DNA of 64,000 bases from CAVUCE01 sp963739985 (lineage in GTDB: Bacteria; Bacteroidota; Ignavibacteria; Ignavibacteriales; Ignavibacteriaceae). This document shows, one piece after another, positions 62,404 to 64,000 of the stretch. A program made the translations under genes and the position numbers. Positions within the stretch are counted from its first letter, which is position 1; every line of letters begins with the position of its first letter. The notes below the pieces were generated by a model. That model saw nothing but the letters and a program-made list of their open reading frames with translations, was not told the DNA's origin and did not search any database. Location: contig CAVUCE010000006.1 of NCBI GenBank assembly GCA_963739985.1, forward strand, positions 124,001 through 188,000, given 5' to 3'.

Positions 62404-62708
62404 GTAAACGTTTAGAATCACTTTTGGAATTGTTACAAAAGGATTCCAATGATTCGTTTTTAATATATGGAATCGCACTGGAATATATGGCTCAAAAAGA
62501 TTACAAGAAAGCAGAGGAATTTTTCAAGAAGCTTTTAAAGTATGATCCGAAATATGTAGCGGGCTATATGCAATACGCGCAATTAAAAGCAGAACAAAAT
62601 GAAATTCAACAAGCTAGAGAGCTTTATCAAAAAGGAATAACTGCAGCTATAGATGCGGGTGATAATCGTTCTGCAAAAGAAATGGAGGAGTTTTTAGATG
62701 AACTTTAG
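62400..62708 (+). CDS. Small tetratricopeptide-repeat protein
   Basis: The 102-residue protein contains two or three TPR units (FLIYGIALEYMAQKDYKKAE, then FFKKLLKYDPKYVAGYMQYA, then QARELYQKGITAAIDAGD). It is probably a small cytoplasmic scaffold. It overlaps the upstream dehydratase gene by 4 bases and the pyrE gene by 11 bases. The three genes are therefore coupled, although no direct link in function is evident. The protein family is widespread in Ignavibacteria-like genomes as far as I can judge from its style. Confidence 0.88.
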   Translation: MSKRLESLLELLQKDSNDSFLIYGIALEYMAQKDYKKAEEFFKKLLKYDPKYVAGYMQYAQLKAEQNEIQQARELYQKGITAAIDAGDNRSAKEMEEFLDEL

Positions 62709-63282
62709 TGAGAATGAAATTTTAAATATCTTCAAGGAAACGGAAGCACTTCTTGAAGGTCATTTCCTTTTAACATCCGGTAGACATAGTAATTATTATT
62801 TCCAGTGCGCTAAAGTTTTGCAGTATCCGAAACACATGGAAAATATTTGTAGTTTAATTGCAGAGCACTTTAAATCTTTTGATATAGACACTGTAATTGC
62901 ACCGGCTATCGGCGGGATTGTAGTTGGGCAAGAAGTAGCAAGGCAACTAGGTAAAAGATCAATATTTGCGGAAAGAGAAGATAAGAAACTTACTTTGCGT
63001 AGAGGATTCTCACTTAAGCCCGGTGAGAAAGTCTTAGTTTGCGAAGATGTTGTTACCACAGGTGGTTCCGTTTTTGAAGTTATTGATATTGTTAAGGCAT
63101 CCGGAGCAGAGGTTGTTGGAGTTGGATTTATTGTTGACAGAAGCAACGGTAAAGTTGATTTCGGTTTCCCGCAATATAGTACTGTAAAAATGAACGTAGT
63201 TTCTTACCAACCTGAAGAGTGTGAAATTTGTAAGACTGATATTCCACTAGTAAAACCAGGCTCTAAAAAATTGAAAGTATAA
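62698..63282 (+). CDS. pyrE: Orotate phosphoribosyltransferase
   Basis: The 194-residue enzyme joins orotate and PRPP to OMP in pyrimidine synthesis. Marks are EGHFLLTSGRHSNYYFQC near the start, VIAPAIGGIVVGQEVARQLG, and the PRPP loop VLVCEDVVTTGGSVFEVIDI. The short C-terminal tail with CEICKTDIPLVKPGSKK is shared by the bacterial group that includes many Bacteroidota and thermophiles. It starts 11 bases inside the TPR gene. A SpoIIE phosphatase gene follows 42 bases later. Confidence 0.96.
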   Translation: MNFSENEILNIFKETEALLEGHFLLTSGRHSNYYFQCAKVLQYPKHMENICSLIAEHFKSFDIDTVIAPAIGGIVVGQEVARQLGKRSIFAEREDKKLTLRRGFSLKPGEKVLVCEDVVTTGGSVFEVIDIVKASGAEVVGVGFIVDRSNGKVDFGFPQYSTVKMNVVSYQPEECEICKTDIPLVKPGSKKLKV

Positions 63283-63324
63283 TAAACAGAATTCCACAAC
63301 ACTAAATAGTAAATCCGGAAAACA

Positions 63325-64000
63325 ATGCATCAAAGAAAAGTTTATAAAACAGTTGAAAATATTGCCTCTCAAAATTTTGACAGTGAAGAAGAAATGCTCT
63401 TCTCAGTTATTCGTCAAATTATCGATCTTGAAGATGTGCATGTTAATGGCGGCAGAATATGGAAAATTGATTCACGAAAAGGTGATTATCAATTAATATT
63501 TCAGACTGGAAAATTAGAATTAATTGCCGAGGATTTTCGTGTTGCGATAAAGGAATATCCGTTATTCGATTTAATAGCAAAAGAAAGAACTGTTTTAGGA
63601 AGTGAAACTAATGAAACATTGCGTGAAAAGGGAATCTTTAAATATTCTGCTTCCGGTGTTGGAGATAAAGTAAAGTACGACGGTAAAGTTTACTATGAAT
63701 ATTTACTTGCTCTTAGCAGCGAAGAGATAAATGAAGAATTAAAGCTTACTTTAAATATTATTGCTACTGCCTTAACTTCACAAATAAAGCAAAGAAGATA
63801 TTCGTATAAAGCAAAATCATTAAAAGCTGATATAAATAAAGCAAGGGAATTGCAAAAAAGCATTTTACCCGAACACGAATATTTCTTTCATAAATACGAA
63901 CTATTTGGCGTTACTAGTCCGGCAGAAATTGTTGGCGGGGATTTTTTTGATTACCTGGAAATTGGTGATGATAAGGATCGTTTAGGTGTTGCGGTTGGAG
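63325..64000 (+). CDS. SpoIIE/RsbU-type phosphatase, 3' end cut by window edge
   Basis: The frame runs off the right edge after about 225 codons. It starts MHQRKVYKTVENIASQNFDS, followed by a GAF-like region (DVHVNGGRIWKIDSRKGD). A helical linker with INKARELQKSILPEHEYF leads to the start of a SpoIIE domain with IVGGDFFDYLEI, which contains the first metal-binding Asp. The linker motif KARELQKSILP has the same position as in the three phosphatases at 28-35 kb (REIQRKILP, RDIQKNLLP, RRIQQGLLP). It is a fourth member of the group and has no predicted membrane helix in the visible part. Confidence 0.9.
   Translation, partial: MHQRKVYKTVENIASQNFDSEEEMLFSVIRQIIDLEDVHVNGGRIWKIDSRKGDYQLIFQTGKLELIAEDFRVAIKEYPLFDLIAKERTVLGSETNETLREKGIFKYSASGVGDKVKYDGKVYYEYLLALSSEEINEELKLTLNIIATALTSQIKQRRYSYKAKSLKADINKARELQKSILPEHEYFFHKYELFGVTSPAEIVGGDFFDYLEIGDDKDRLGVAVG

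Noticed and set aside
1..64000. CRISPR arrays, tRNA/rRNA genes, insertion sequences, prophage or defence systems
   Set aside because: I looked for regular short repeats with spacers, cloverleaf-like segments, transposase motifs with inverted ends, and defence nuclease or toxin pairs. None was visible, though a tRNA scan by program would be more sensitive than reading by eye.

Overview
The window is low-GC bacterial DNA that most resembles a chromosome of the class Ignavibacteria (Bacteroidota/Chlorobi group). The main reason is a set of secreted proteins ending in type IX secretion sorting domains of the QNYPNPFNP...KKMILLK kind. A PorZ-like propeller protein, a giant one-protein hybrid sensor with two-component propellers, many SpoIIE/GAF phosphatases and Bacteroidota-style core genes agree with this. 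I saw no tRNA, rRNA, CRISPR array, insertion sequence or phage gene. The organism assignment is an inference from protein style, not a database match.

Layout. 0-16 kb: a cut-off secreted metallopeptidase, then a + strand cluster (carboxymuconolactone-decarboxylase-like protein, MtaD-type deaminase, SemiSWEET, RdgB, lipoprotein), then mostly - strand housekeeping genes (menG, PAP2 phosphatase, rsmA, ABC-F ATPase, PorZ-like protein, a GT-C-like membrane protein, ribH, PHP phosphoesterase, Crp/Fnr regulator), with one + strand ROK kinase. 16.5-25.4 kb: PpiD/SurA-like foldase, a small outer-membrane barrel, aroK-aroB, an intergenic region with a duplicated hairpin element and a perfect 20-bp palindrome, nadA, a histidine kinase and purA. 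25.4-35.6 kb: a signalling island with a STAS protein, an ECF sigma factor with a membrane anti-sigma factor, and a partner-switching set of three SpoIIE phosphatases, a second STAS protein and an RsbW-type kinase. One phosphatase gene is split by an apparent -1 frameshift at a slippery heptamer. A fourth SpoIIE phosphatase is cut by the right edge.

36-45 kb is a - strand run of secF, secD, a nucleoside-salvage set (punA, nupC, tdk, cdd), a methyltransferase and a family 2 glycosyltransferase. 45-55.3 kb is the most plastic part. It holds two full paralogous T9SS cargo genes with a decayed third between them, a displaced 118-bp copy of the uvrD 3' end, a 1367-residue hybrid sensor/AraC regulator, a small conserved-looking protein and a YCF48/CBM6 cargo protein. 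Next come uvrD, a membrane-anchored small protein gene with an apparent frameshift, and floA, all - strand. The right end has clpC with a good promoter and terminator, a pterin dehydratase, a TPR protein, pyrE and the cut-off SpoIIE phosphatase.

The points most worth a second look are the -1 frameshift site (31.67 kb), the second frameshift (57.86 kb), the uvrD-tail duplication that brackets the sensor and cargo genes, the duplicated element downstream of aroB, and the nadA palindrome.
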